NCBI RefSeq assembly: GCF_000421545.1
Contig: NZ_ATXF01000007.1
Location: forward strand, 124,001 to 188,000
Origin: Agromyces italicus DSM 16388
GTDB taxonomy: Bacteria; Actinomycetota; Actinomycetes; Actinomycetales; Microbacteriaceae
Direction of reading: 5' to 3'
Length of the DNA stretch: 64,000 nt
Within the stretch, counting starts at the first letter, position 1; each line of letters begins with the position of its first letter. The notes beneath the pieces were generated by a model. That model ran no database searches. It had not been told where the DNA came from and worked only from the letters and a program-made list of their open reading frames with translations. The position numbers and the translations under genes were made by a program. Positions 31,140 to 41,200 of the stretch are shown here, one piece after another.

Positions 31140-32231
31140 ATGTCGATCACCCATGCCCCGGCGCCCGCCGCCGAGGTCAGCGCCACCCTGCCGAGCGACG
31201 CCCCCGACCATGAACGGGTGCTCATCACCCGCGGTCCCCGCTCGGGACTCACCGTCATCGTCGCCGTGCACTCCACGCGCCTCGGCCAGGCGCTCGGCGG
31301 TGCCCGCGTCTGGAATTACGGGCACTGGACCGACGGCCTCGCCGACGCGCTGCGTCTCTCGCAGGCCATGACCATGAAGAACGCCGCGGCCGGCCTCATG
31401 CGGGGCGGCGGCAAGTCGGTCGTCGCGGTCCCGGCCGGCGTCGTGCTCGACGAGGCGCAGCGCCGCGACGCGATGCTCGACCTCGGCGACGCCGTCGAGT
31501 CGCTCGGCGGTGCCTACATGACCGCCGAAGACGTGGGCACGAGCGCCGAACTCATGGCCGTCGTGCACGAGCAAACCTCCCACGTCTGCGGCCTGCCGCC
31601 CGAGCAGGGCGGCGTCGGCGAGCCCGCCGACGCGACCGCCGCGGGCGTGCACGCGTCGATCCTCGCGACGCTCGCCCACGTGTTCGGCTCGAACGACGCC
31701 GCCGGTCGGCACTTCGTCATCTCGGGTCTCGGTCAGGTGGGCGGCCGCCTCGCGCGCAGCCTCGCGGCCGCGGGCGCTCGGCTCACGGTGACGGATGTCG
31801 CGGAGCACAAGCGCGCCCTCGCCGACGAACTCGGCGCGGCTTGGGTGGGGCCCGCCGACGCGCACCGCGTCGAGGCCGACGTGTTCGTTCCCTGCGGGCT
31901 CGGCGGCGTGCTGACGCCCGACGTCGTCGACGAGCTGCGCGTGCGCGCCGTCGTCGGCGCCGCGAACAACCAGCTCGCCTCGCGCGACGTGGCCGAGCTC
32001 CTGCGCGACCGCGGCATCGTCTGGGCGCCCGACTTCGTGGTCAACGCCGGCGGCGTGATCTACCTCGACGTCGCCGGTCGGCCAGGTGCCGACGCAGCCG
32101 GCCTCGACGCGCGCATCGCGGGCATCGGCGACGTCGTCGCCGCCGTGCTCCACGACGCCGTGGCGACGGGGTCGACGACGCTCGATGCCGCCGAGCGCCT
32201 CGCCCGCGCCCGCCTCGACGCCGGCCGCTGA
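31140..32231 (+). CDS. Glu/Leu/Phe/Val family amino-acid dehydrogenase
   Basis: NAD-dependent oxidative deamination of a branched-chain or aromatic amino acid (leucine, valine or phenylalanine dehydrogenase type). The 363 residues show the substrate-binding glycine/lysine motif MTMKNAAAGLMRGGGKSVV (two lysines near residues 76 and 88), TAEDVGTSAELM, and a C-terminal Rossmann domain with VISGLGQVGGRLARSLAAAG. The chain length fits the LeuDH/PheDH branch, not hexameric GDH. The ATG at 31140 has GAGGAGA 8 nt upstream. Exact substrate is undetermined. It is monocistronic. Confidence 0.88.
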   Translation: MSITHAPAPAAEVSATLPSDAPDHERVLITRGPRSGLTVIVAVHSTRLGQALGGARVWNYGHWTDGLADALRLSQAMTMKNAAAGLMRGGGKSVVAVPAGVVLDEAQRRDAMLDLGDAVESLGGAYMTAEDVGTSAELMAVVHEQTSHVCGLPPEQGGVGEPADATAAGVHASILATLAHVFGSNDAAGRHFVISGLGQVGGRLARSLAAAGARLTVTDVAEHKRALADELGAAWVGPADAHRVEADVFVPCGLGGVLTPDVVDELRVRAVVGAANNQLASRDVAELLRDRGIVWAPDFVVNAGGVIYLDVAGRPGADAAGLDARIAGIGDVVAAVLHDAVATGSTTLDAAERLARARLDAGR

Positions 32232-32417
32232 GCCGGGGGGTCCTGCGACGATACCCGGTCGCCGTCCGACCGTGACGCGAGTCCGCTCGCGACGCATCGT
32301 CGGGCGGCGACACGGCGTCGCGTGTCCGCCGGGCGCGCCGCGGGGCAACGCGACTCGGGGATCGGGGTGCGGCATGAGGGCAGGGGAACGCTGACCCCGG
32401 GGCATCCGCCCGGCCAG

Positions 32418-32423
32418 TAGGCT
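32418..32423 (+). promoter_or_regulatory. -10 box of the dimethylargininase-like gene, leaderless
   Basis: TAGGCT begins 13 nt before the ATG at 32431. No ribosome binding site is present. The rest of the gap 32232-32417 shows no recognisable feature. Confidence 0.5.
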
Positions 32424-32430
32424 CGTGCTC

Positions 32431-33705
32431 ATGACCTCCCCCGCTCCGCCGGCTTCGCCCCTGCCCGCATCACGCTCAGCGGCTCGATTCATGCCGGTCG
32501 CGACCCGCGGGCGCCGGGCATCGGCCGCCCTCGTCTCCGCGGCGGTCGTCGCGATCATCGCCATGAGTGTCGCGGTGCTCGCCTTCTTCATCGGCAATGG
32601 GCAATCGCCGGCCGTCTTCGCACAGGTGTTCGGCCACTTCGCACTCGCCGCGTTCTTCGCCTGGGCGCTGCTCTCGATCGCGAACGCGCTCGGTGCGACC
32701 CGCGCGTGGTTCCTCGCCCTGATCACCGGGTTCACCTCGGCGTGCCTCGCGGCGCTCGTCGCCACGACGGTCATGGTGGCGCTCACCGCGCGGTCGCCGT
32801 TCGGTCCGCAGGCGTTCCTCTTCGTCATCGGCTCGCTCGTGAGCCTCAACCTGATCTTCGTGATCGCTGTCGTGCTCGGCCAGGTGCTGCTCGCGCCGCG
32901 GGTCATGCACGGGGTGCTCGGCTACGCGCCGGTGCGCGAGCCGCGGCGGATCGCTCTCGTGCGCATCCCGGCCTCGAACCTCGATGAGGCCGAGCTCACC
33001 CACCTCGAACGTCGTCCCGTCGACCAGTCGCTCGCCGACGAGCAGTGGGACAACTACTGCGCCGCGCTCGTCGCCGAAGGGTGGGAGACCGTCGAGGTCG
33101 ATGCGGCACCCGAGCTCGCCGACTCGGTGTTCGTCGAGGACACGGTCGTCATGTTCGACGACCTCGCCGTGCTCACCCGGCCCGGTGCCGAGTCTCGCCG
33201 CGCCGAGGTCGAGGCGGTCGAGCGTGCGGTGCGGTCGATCCCACGGCTGAGCGTCGCCGGCATCGAGGAGCCCGGCACCCTCGACGGCGGCGATGTGTTG
33301 AAGGCGGGCGACGTCGTCTACGTCGGGGCCTCCTCGCGCACGAACGCCGAAGGCATCCGCCAGCTCCGCGAGCTCCTCGCGCCGCACGGCTACACCGTGG
33401 TCGGCGTGCCGATGTCGAAGGCGCTGCATCTGAAGAGCGCCGCGACCGCGCTTCCCGACGGCACGGTCGTCGGCGACCCGGCGCTCCTCGACGTGACCTC
33501 GCTGTTCCCGAGGTTCCTGCCGGTGCCCGAGCGCGAGGGCGTCGCCGTCGTCGCGCTGTCGACCACCTCGCTGCTCATGTCGGCCTCGGCGCCGCAGACT
33601 GCGGCGATGCTTGCGGGGCTCGGCTATCGTGTCGTGACCGTCGACATCAGCGAGTTCGAGAAGCTCGAGGGTTGTGTGACCTGTCTGTCGGTGCGAGTGC
33701 GCTGA
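32431..33705 (+). CDS. Membrane-anchored dimethylargininase-like amidinohydrolase
   Basis: Two parts. Residues ~1-160 form an N-terminal membrane domain with four hydrophobic segments (SAALVSAAVVAIIAMSVAVL; FALAAFFAWALLSIANAL; FLALITGFTSACLAALVATT; AFLFVIGSLVSLNLIFVIAVV). Residues ~170-424 are a DDAH-like amidinotransferase-superfamily domain: RIALVRIPASNLDEAELTHLERRPVD, EDTVVMFDDLAVLTRPGA, GTLDGGDVLKAGDVVYVGASSRTN, catalytic His333 in SKALHLKSAAT, and nucleophile Cys418 in EGCVTCLSVR. It probably hydrolyses a methylated arginine or related guanidine to citrulline, with the enzyme domain on the cytoplasmic side. The fusion of a helical membrane module to DDAH is unusual. The start ATG at 32431 (not GTG 32425) follows from the -10 position. 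Confidence 0.85.
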   Translation: MTSPAPPASPLPASRSAARFMPVATRGRRASAALVSAAVVAIIAMSVAVLAFFIGNGQSPAVFAQVFGHFALAAFFAWALLSIANALGATRAWFLALITGFTSACLAALVATTVMVALTARSPFGPQAFLFVIGSLVSLNLIFVIAVVLGQVLLAPRVMHGVLGYAPVREPRRIALVRIPASNLDEAELTHLERRPVDQSLADEQWDNYCAALVAEGWETVEVDAAPELADSVFVEDTVVMFDDLAVLTRPGAESRRAEVEAVERAVRSIPRLSVAGIEEPGTLDGGDVLKAGDVVYVGASSRTNAEGIRQLRELLAPHGYTVVGVPMSKALHLKSAATALPDGTVVGDPALLDVTSLFPRFLPVPEREGVAVVALSTTSLLMSASAPQTAAMLAGLGYRVVTVDISEFEKLEGCVTCLSVRVR

Positions 33706-33733
33706 CGGAGCCGCGGGCGTCGCTCCGGGTGGC

Positions 33734-33749
33734 GCCGGGTCGACCCGGC
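33734..33749. terminator. Possible bidirectional terminator
   Basis: GCCGGGTCGACCCGGC is a perfect palindrome between the convergent dimethylargininase-like gene and the ABC operon end. It has no spacer loop, so its stem would be short. Confidence 0.3.
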
Positions 33750-33753
33750 CGGC

Positions 33754-34431
33754 TCAGCCCCGGTCGACGGCGCGGCCGTCGTGGAGCTCGATCACGCGAT
33801 CGGCCCGGCTCACGAGTGCCGCGTCGTGGGTGGTCACGACGGCGGCGACGCCCTGCGCGTGCACGAGGTCGCCGATGAGATCCATCACGGTCGTCGCCGT
33901 GCCGCTGTCGAGCTGCCCGGTGGGCTCGTCGGCGAGGAGCAGCTGCGGGCGCGCGGCCAGCGCCCGCGCGATGCCGACGCGCTGCTGCTGTCCGCCGGAC
34001 AGTTCGTACGGACGCTGGGCCGAGTGGCCGCCGAGCCCCACGAGCTCGAGCGCCTCGGCGACGCGTGCGGAACGCTCCGCGGGCGGCGTGCGCTGGAGCC
34101 GGAGCGGGACCTCGACGTTCTCGGCCGCCGACAGCACGGGGATCAGCCCGAACGACTGGAAGATGTAGCCGACCCGGTCGCGGCGCACGGCGGCGAGGGC
34201 CTCCTCGCCGAGCTTCGGCAGTTCGTCGTCGCCGAGGAAGACCGTGCCCGAGCTCGGGCGGTCGAGGCCCCCGAGCAGGTTCAGCAGCGTCGTCTTGCCG
34301 GCGCCCGAGCGGCCGGTGACGACGACGAGTTCACCGGGGTGCACCTCGAGCGAGACCCCGTCGACCGCGTGGACGCCGCCGCCGCGGCCCTCGAAGACCC
34401 GGCTGACGGATTCTGCGCGGAGCGCACTCAT
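33754..34431 (-). CDS. MacB/LolD-type ABC transporter ATPase (second ATPase of operon)
   Basis: A 225-residue nucleotide-binding subunit of the FtsX-permease class (MacB/LolD-like). It has Walker A GRSGAGKTTLL near residue 40, the D-/Q-loop context VGYIFQSFGLIPVLSAAENV, signature [15 protein letters not shown], Walker [13 protein letters not shown], and the H-loop VVTTHD. The ATG at 34431 overlaps the stop of the preceding ATPase gene (ATGA) and has GAGGAGG upstream. It is the last gene of a four-gene operon with two permeases. It may pair with the other ATPase as a heterodimer. Confidence 0.9.
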   Translation of the reverse strand: MSALRAESVSRVFEGRGGGVHAVDGVSLEVHPGELVVVTGRSGAGKTTLLNLLGGLDRPSSGTVFLGDDELPKLGEEALAAVRRDRVGYIFQSFGLIPVLSAAENVEVPLRLQRTPPAERSARVAEALELVGLGGHSAQRPYELSGGQQQRVGIARALAARPQLLLADEPTGQLDSGTATTVMDLIGDLVHAQGVAAVVTTHDAALVSRADRVIELHDGRAVDRG

Positions 34432-35411
34432 CGTTCCTCCTCGGTTCGATCGGATGCCTCGGCGCCGGCGGCGTGCCGCGCCCGTCGCGGGGGCGTCGCG
34501 GACGACGGGGGCGTCGCGGCATCCGGTCGCCGTTCATGACCGGGCCAGACGCCGACGTGATCACTCTCGAGCGCGAGCCGCACGCGGTCTCTCAGCTCGA
34601 GGCTGTGCATGAAGTCCTGCGGCAGTTGCAGGCGCCCGACGCGGTCGAGCACCGCGAACTCCTCGGCGACGTGCTGCTCCTCGCCGTGCTCGTCGACGCG
34701 CGTCGAGCGCAGCACCTCGGTCGAGGTGCGGCCGTCGCGGATCTGCACGGTTCGCCGCACATGGCCGGACACGGCCGGGTCGTGGGTGACGATGAGCGTC
34801 GTCACGCCGAGCTCGTCGTTGACGCTCCGCATCGCCTCGAGCACCGCCGACGACATGGCCTCGTCGAGCTCGCCGGTCGGCTCGTCGGCGAGGAGCACGA
34901 GCGGGTCGTTCGCGAGCGCCACGGCGATCGCGACGCGCTGCTGCTGGCCGCCCGAGAGTTCGGCGGGCCGCCGGTCGCGCTCGGCGCCGACCTCGAGCAA
35001 CCCGAGCAGCTCGTCGACGCGGCGGGCGCGTTCGGCGCCGCGTCGCGTGCGCGCCACGTTCATCGCGAGCGCGACGTTCTCGGCCGCGGTGAGGTACGGC
35101 AGCAGGTTGCGCGACGTCTGCTGCCAGACGAACCCGACCGTGCGCCGGCGGTAGGCGACCCGCTCGCGCGAGCCCATCGTGAGCAGGTCGTGGCCCGCGA
35201 CCCGGGCGACACCCGCCGTGGCGGTGTCGAGCCCCGAGAGGATCGTCAGCAGGGTCGACTTGCCCGAGCCCGAGGCGCCGACCACGGCGACCATCTCGCC
35301 TGAGTCGACCCGCAGGTTGAGGCCCTGCAGCGCCTGCACCTCGACGCCGTCGGCGGTGAAGATGCGCACGAGGTCGGTGCACAGGATGTGCGGTTCCTGG
35401 TCGATCGGCAT
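34428..35411 (-). CDS. ABC transporter ATPase with AbrB-like C-terminal tail (first ATPase of operon)
   Basis: A 327-residue ATPase. Residues 1-~230 are a complete MacB/LolD-type domain (Walker [12 protein letters not shown], signature [15 protein letters not shown], Walker [14 protein letters not shown]-loop IVTHD). About 95 extra residues follow. The stretch [20 protein letters not shown] then [17 protein letters not shown] resembles a SpoVT/AbrB-type swapped-hairpin (GRIxLP...LGLxxGDxVxL), and the last 45 residues are Pro/Ala/Arg-rich and disordered. The tail may tune assembly or regulation. The start is 3 nt after the upstream permease stop; its own stop overlaps the next ATPase gene. Confidence 0.87.
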   Translation of the reverse strand: MPIDQEPHILCTDLVRIFTADGVEVQALQGLNLRVDSGEMVAVVGASGSGKSTLLTILSGLDTATAGVARVAGHDLLTMGSRERVAYRRRTVGFVWQQTSRNLLPYLTAAENVALAMNVARTRRGAERARRVDELLGLLEVGAERDRRPAELSGGQQQRVAIAVALANDPLVLLADEPTGELDEAMSSAVLEAMRSVNDELGVTTLIVTHDPAVSGHVRRTVQIRDGRTSTEVLRSTRVDEHGEEQHVAEEFAVLDRVGRLQLPQDFMHSLELRDRVRLALESDHVGVWPGHERRPDAATPPSSATPPRRARHAAGAEASDRTEEER

Positions 35412-35414
35412 GGG

Positions 35415-38234
35415 TCAGCCCTCCTCTTCCTTGCGCATGGCGCGCGCCGCGCTCGCTTCGCCGCCGACGCGCGACGCCAGCAGCACGGCGAGCCCGGTGA
35501 CGAGCATCGAGCCCGCGAGCACCCCGCCGATGAGCCACGGGTCGAAGACGACCCCGGGCTGCTGGTCCGCGCCGGTGAAGGCGCGGAGGTCGATGCCCTG
35601 CAACACCACGAACGGCAGCACCACGCCGAGCAGTGCGCCGGCGACGAGCGCCACGATCACGACCGGGCCGACCTCCCACGCGACGAGTGCGCGCTCGCCG
35701 CGACGGCGCAGCCCGAGCGTCGTGAGCAGCGGGAGGAGGCGTTCGCGCGCCGGGCGCCCGACCACGAGGGTGAGCACGATCGCGAGCGCCGTGAGCAGGC
35801 TCGAGAGCACGATGGCGCCGACGAGGAAGACCACGAGCCCCTGGGTGACCGACGTCGAGGCGAGATCGTCTCGCAGCATCGTCGGCGTGGTCACGGTGGC
35901 GCCCTCACCGGCGATCTCACCGAGCGAGGCGGTCACGGCCGCGGCATCGGCTCCGGGTTCGAAGCGCACGAGCACGCGGTCGGGAACGAAGGTCCCGACG
36001 AAGCCGTCGGCGTTGGCACGGTCCATGAGCACCCAGCTCGTCCGCGGCCAGAACGCCGTGCGGCCGTCGACGACGCCGAGCGTCTCGAACGCATCACGGT
36101 CGAGCTCGACGTCCTCGGCACCCTCGATCGAATCGGCGATGACCTTCGAGATGACCACCGGCACGGCGTCGCCGCCCGTCTCCGAGAGCCCCTCGGGCAA
36201 CGGCGTCGCCCCCGAACGGCCGGCCTGCACGGCGCGCATCTCCTCGGAATCGACGACGACGAGCGTCGTCGTGCGCAGACGCCCGTCGATGCCGACCTGG
36301 ATCGAGTCGGTCGCGTACACCGGGGCGATCGCCTCGACCCCGGGCACGGCGGCGAACGCCTCCTGCTGCTCGAGCGTGAACGGAACGCCCGCCACCGCGG
36401 CATCGGCGCCGACGCGGGCGTCGGCCGCGTGGTCGACGCCGGCCTGCACCGTGCCGAGCAGCACTGCCGAGAACATCGCGACCGAGACGCCCACGACCAC
36501 GGTGAGCACGGGTACGACGCCGGCTGAGGGATCACGCAGCGCGCGCGCCGAACCGAGGAAGGCCACGAGACCCCGCCCGCGGGATGCGGCCCGCACGGTC
36601 GCGGCGAGCGGCAGCGGATAGAGGCGCAGCACGACGAGGCAGGTGAGCACTGCGAGGAGGAGCGGCACCGCGGCGAGCAGGGGATCGACGCCGACCTCGC
36701 CCGCCGAGGTCGCGAGGCCGCGCCGGAGGAGCAGCACCACCGCGGCCACGGCGACGATCGCGACGAGGGCCTCGAGGATCCATCTGATTCGTCCGCCTCC
36801 GCGCGTCGCGAAGTCGGCACGGGCGCGGCGGAGCGGGCTCAGTGCGGGTGCGGAGCTCACGAGGAGCAGCGCCGGGGTCAGGGCGAAGAGCGCCGCGATC
36901 ACGAGGCCGGCCGCGCCGCCGTCGGCGGGGACGGCGAGCGTGCCGAGCAGGGCGCCGAGCACGGCGGCGGGCACGCCGACGACGGCGCCTTCGACGGCGA
37001 GGATGCCACGGAGCTGGCCCATCGACGCCCCGCGGGCCGCGGCGAGCTCGAGCCCTTGCCTGCGCCGCTCGAACACGACGCGGGCACCGAGCACGAGCAC
37101 CGAGACCATCACACCGATGGGGCCCGAGGCGACGGTCGCGAGCACGGTGTCGCTGGCCCCGGCCGCGGTCGCCGCCGTCGTGAGGGCGTCGCCGAGCCCG
37201 CTCGAGAATCCGATCACCCCGATGGTCCTGTAGTAGTACACCCAATCGCCTGAACCGACCGGGTACCCCACGCTCGCGAACTCGTCGAGGTCGGCGCGGA
37301 GCTCGGCCGAGCGATCGGCGCGGATGCGGTCGTCGGCGACCGGGAACCACAGCTCGAGCGTGGTCGGCAGCTGCGAGCGTTCGAGCGCCGCCCACGAGTT
37401 CGGGTGCGCGAAGCCGAGCCCGGTGATGCGCAGGGTGCCGTCGGCGGTGAAGGCGACCGAGGGTTCGAGCGGCACCGGCAGATGCGTCCAGAAGCCGTCG
37501 TCGGGGTCCTTCGCGTCGAAGGTGCCGACGAGCACGACGCGCTGCGTTTCGGCGCCGAGCGGGATGCTGCGTTCCTGGCTGATCTCCCAGTCCATCTCAC
37601 GGGCGAACGGCTCGGAGGCTACGAACTCGAGCGGCTTCGCACTGGGGGCGGGCGCGGGCGGCGCCTCGGGCATCGGCAGCGAGCCGGGTTCGCCCTCGGG
37701 CTCGGCCGGCGGGGGCGGCGCCTCGAGCGCAGTCGGCCAGGTGCCCGCCGTCAGTTCGATGTGCTCGTCGAGTCGGGGGTCGAAACCCGCGTAGAAGACG
37801 TAGTCGGTGGAGCCGGGCCCGGCGCCGTCGGGCTTGGCCGAGTTGGGGCCGGCGATGACGGCCTGCAACGGATCGTCGCTCACCCGCGCGAGTTCGTCGG
37901 GCATCTGCTCGCGGATCGCGAGCAGGCGCTCCTCCTGTCCGCCCCACACGGCGTCGACGTCGTCGGCGAGGGTCGTGCCGCCGCTCGAGGGGCCGAGCTC
38001 CGGGAGCGTCGAGCGGTTCGCCGACAGGAGGTCGAGCTCGCGCGCCGGAAAGCCGGCGAGGTGCTCGGCCAGGGCCGCGGTGTGCATCGCCGCGACGGCA
38101 CGGGGGAGCGCCGTGGCGAGGAACGCGCCGGCCGCGACGAGCAGGGCGAGCATGACGGAGGCGAACGGCGCGGCGAAGAACTGCCGGTGGAAGAGGCCGA
38201 CGGGAGTCAGCGCCGAGTGGTGCCGCGCGCTCAT
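35415..38234 (-). CDS. FtsX-like ABC permease, large (second permease)
   Basis: A 939-residue permease with one N-terminal helix (FASVMLALLVAAGAFLATALP, about 17-37), a ~340-residue extracytoplasmic domain containing a Pro/Glu-rich stretch (around 210-245), and an FtsX-type block of three helices with the cytoplasmic loop RRRQGLELAAARGASMGQLRGILAVEG. A central group of helices and a second extracytoplasmic domain follow, then a terminal helix block (LVVFLVGAIVLSSLLTALAIVLTLVVG onward). It belongs to the MacB-like efflux or lipoprotein/envelope-factor class, which transmits force rather than forming a classic channel. The ATG at 38234 overlaps the upstream permease stop (ATGA) and follows GAGGAG. 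Confidence 0.87.
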   Translation of the reverse strand: MSARHHSALTPVGLFHRQFFAAPFASVMLALLVAAGAFLATALPRAVAAMHTAALAEHLAGFPARELDLLSANRSTLPELGPSSGGTTLADDVDAVWGGQEERLLAIREQMPDELARVSDDPLQAVIAGPNSAKPDGAGPGSTDYVFYAGFDPRLDEHIELTAGTWPTALEAPPPPAEPEGEPGSLPMPEAPPAPAPSAKPLEFVASEPFAREMDWEISQERSIPLGAETQRVVLVGTFDAKDPDDGFWTHLPVPLEPSVAFTADGTLRITGLGFAHPNSWAALERSQLPTTLELWFPVADDRIRADRSAELRADLDEFASVGYPVGSGDWVYYYRTIGVIGFSSGLGDALTTAATAAGASDTVLATVASGPIGVMVSVLVLGARVVFERRRQGLELAAARGASMGQLRGILAVEGAVVGVPAAVLGALLGTLAVPADGGAAGLVIAALFALTPALLLVSSAPALSPLRRARADFATRGGGRIRWILEALVAIVAVAAVVLLLRRGLATSAGEVGVDPLLAAVPLLLAVLTCLVVLRLYPLPLAATVRAASRGRGLVAFLGSARALRDPSAGVVPVLTVVVGVSVAMFSAVLLGTVQAGVDHAADARVGADAAVAGVPFTLEQQEAFAAVPGVEAIAPVYATDSIQVGIDGRLRTTTLVVVDSEEMRAVQAGRSGATPLPEGLSETGGDAVPVVISKVIADSIEGAEDVELDRDAFETLGVVDGRTAFWPRTSWVLMDRANADGFVGTFVPDRVLVRFEPGADAAAVTASLGEIAGEGATVTTPTMLRDDLASTSVTQGLVVFLVGAIVLSSLLTALAIVLTLVVGRPARERLLPLLTTLGLRRRGERALVAWEVGPVVIVALVAGALLGVVLPFVVLQGIDLRAFTGADQQPGVVFDPWLIGGVLAGSMLVTGLAVLLASRVGGEASAARAMRKEEEG

Positions 38235-41200
38235 CGCTCCTCCTCCCTGAGGCCGGGCCTGCTCGCCGTCCGGCGCACCGCTCGGGCCGCCGACGCGGCG
38301 ACGAGCCCGGCGAGCAGCGCGAAGGCCGCCAGCCCCGTGAGCCAGGGCCAGAGCTCGACCCCGAGCGTCGCCTCGAGCGAGGCGGGGGCATCGCCGATCG
38401 CCGCCCGGGCGAGCTCGCGGGCGGTCAGCCATGCGGTCGCCGCGCCGATCACGGCACCCATCACGATCGCGGCGAGCACGGTCGCGGCGAGTTCGGCGAA
38501 TCGGGCGCGTGCCTGCACGCGCGGGCCGACGCCGAGCACGCGCAGCACGACGATCTCGCCGAAGCGGCTGCCGGCGAGGGCGCTCGCGAGCGCCGTGAGC
38601 GCGATGAGGGCGAACAGCAGGGCGCCGGCCGCGGCGAGCCAGAACGTCGTGATCGCCGGGCTGATGAGCTGCGCCGACGAGGCGTCCGCCCGGGTCGTCG
38701 AGACCGTCGCGGTGCGCTGGCCTCGATCGATCGACTCCGCAGTCGCCATGGGATCGCTCGATGCGAGCCAGCGTTCGCCGAACTGCGGTACGCCGCCTCC
38801 GGCGTCGAAGGCGGCGCGTTCGAGCGCACCGAGATCAGCGAGGATCGCGTTGTCGCCCGCAGTGGGCACGGCCCGGACGACCCCCACTACGACGGCGTCG
38901 ATCTCAGCACCGCCCGACATGATCCGGAAGTCCACGGCCTCGCCGACCTCCGCCGAGATGCGGGTCGCGAGCTCGGCGGCGAGCACGACCTCCAGGGGCT
39001 CGGCACCCGACGCGAGGGGCGCCCGTGCCTCGGGGTCGCTCGCGGACAGCTCGACGGTCTCGAACGCGCCGGCGAGCTCTCGCGACGGGGTCTCGCCGTC
39101 GACCGCGACGCCGCCGAACGAGACCTGCACCCCACGGGCGCCGGGGGAGTCGACGAGCCCGGCCGAGAGGCCGAGGAGGCGGAGGCCCGTGGCATCCGGC
39201 AGTTCGAGTTCTGCGATGCCTCCCCCCGCGGCGATGCCGATCGAGCCGGCGGGCAGCCTGATCGCGGCGCCGTCGGACGTGAGGAGCCAGACCGAGACGC
39301 CGACCTCGCCCGGCGTGCCTCCGGGTGAGCGCACACCGACCTCGATCTCCAGCGTCGTGGCGCCTTCGGGCAGCGGCACCGCGGCCGCCTCCGCCGAGGG
39401 CGCCAGTTCGTCGGCCGCGGCCGCGAGTCCGGTGCCGGGGGCGAACGCCTCGAAGCCGCTCGCGGGTGCCGCGACGAGCGTCGCGGCGTCGGAGCCCAGC
39501 CGGACCTCGCCGCGGAACACCGGACCGTCGGCCACGACGCCCGGGACCTCGGCGAAGAGTTCGCCCGTCGCGAGCGGATCGGCGCCGCGCACGACGTCGC
39601 GGCCCGGAAACGAGACCCGGACCTCACCGCCGGTCGCGAGGGCCGAGGCCTCACGATCGACGGACTGCCAGGCGCTCGCGAACACCGCGGAGAGGGTGAG
39701 GCCTGCGACCGCGAGCATCGTGACGAGCGAGGCCGAGGCGAATAGGGATCCGCGCCGGGCGAGCTGCCGCATCGGCAGGGCGGGGATGAGGGCCGGTCTC
39801 GCGGCCGCCAGGCGTTCGAAGAGCACGCCGATCGGTCGTGCGAGGCCGAGCGCGAGGAGCGAGAGCGCGAGCAGGACGAGCACCGGGGCGAGCACCGCGA
39901 GCGGATCGACCTCGACTGCGCCCGTGGTGCCGGTCACGAGGGGCGAGCCGTACAGCCTGAACTGCCACAGCGAGATCACGGCGGCGACCACGATCAGCAC
40001 GACGCCGCCCGCGACCGCGGCTCGCGGCATCCGCCCGTGTTCGTCGCCCGACCCGCGCTGCACCGGCCGGCGCGCGTCGGTGAACGCCCGGCCGGCGACG
40101 AGCAGCACCGCGATCGCGACGCTCGCCGCCGTGACCAGCCAGGCGATCGACGGGTCGCGCGCCTCGCCGGGGCGGAGGAGTGCGAGCAGCAGGAGCGCGG
40201 AGAACGTGCCGACCGCGGCGGCGGGGATGCCTACCGCGAGCACCTCGAGCCCCGTGTCGCGGGCCAGGCGCGTCGCCGACGCCCCGCGAGCCCGGAGGAG
40301 GAGCGACTCACCGCGACGGGCGGCTCCGAGGAGCGCGGCGAGGCGGGCGAGAGTGGCGACGCCCGCGATGGCGAGCAGCAGCACCGGAACGGGGGCGAGT
40401 GCCCGTACCGCACCGAGACCGGCCAGGAGCCGGGTGAGGGTGCCGTGGAGGCCGCCCGAGGCGGCGAGACCGCTGGAGCCGAGGTCGTCCTGGTTGCGGA
40501 GAGCGGGCTCGACGTCGGGCAGGGCCGCACGCAGCGCGGTCGCCTCCTCGGGCGTCGTGGTGGGGTCGACGATCGCCGTCCACCGCACGACCGCCGCCGA
40601 CGGCGACGCGATGACGGTGTCCTCGTCGACGAGGAAGGGCCCCGCGGCCCCGTCGGCGAGTCCGGTCGCCACGACCGCCTCGCCGAACCAGATGGGATCG
40701 GTCGGGTCGACGGGCTCCCAGATGCCGACGACGAGCAGGGTCGGGCCGTCGTCGACGGTGACGAGCGAGCCCGGCTCGAGACCGAGCGTCGTCGCAGCGG
40801 TCGCATTCACCGCGGTCGGCACCGCGCCCAGCGCGCCGGCATCGTGCATCGACGAACCGGCACCGGGCCAGTCGCCGGCGAGCAGTTCGGCTCGCTCCGC
40901 GACGGCGGGGTCGGCCCACAGCGCGGCCTCGAACGGTTCGCCGCCAGCGATCGCCGGGGTCGGCAGAGCCAGTGTGCTCCGCTGCCAGCTCGCGCCGTGC
41001 GGCACGATCATGCGGTCGAGCACGGCGGCGGCCGCCGCCGACTGCGCGGCGGCCTCGTTCGCGAGGCGGATCTGCCAGCGTGCGGCGCCCGCGACACCGG
41101 TCGCGGACTCGAGGCCCGAGCGCAGTCCGCTCGTCGCGGCCCCGGCGAGGGTGTCGAGCGCGGCGGTGCCGATGCCCGAGAGCAGCAGCACGACGGCCGC

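Noticed and set aside
33734-33749. GCCGGGTCGACCCGGC as an operator
   Set aside because: It lies between convergent gene ends, where a terminator role is more likely, and it has no second copy.
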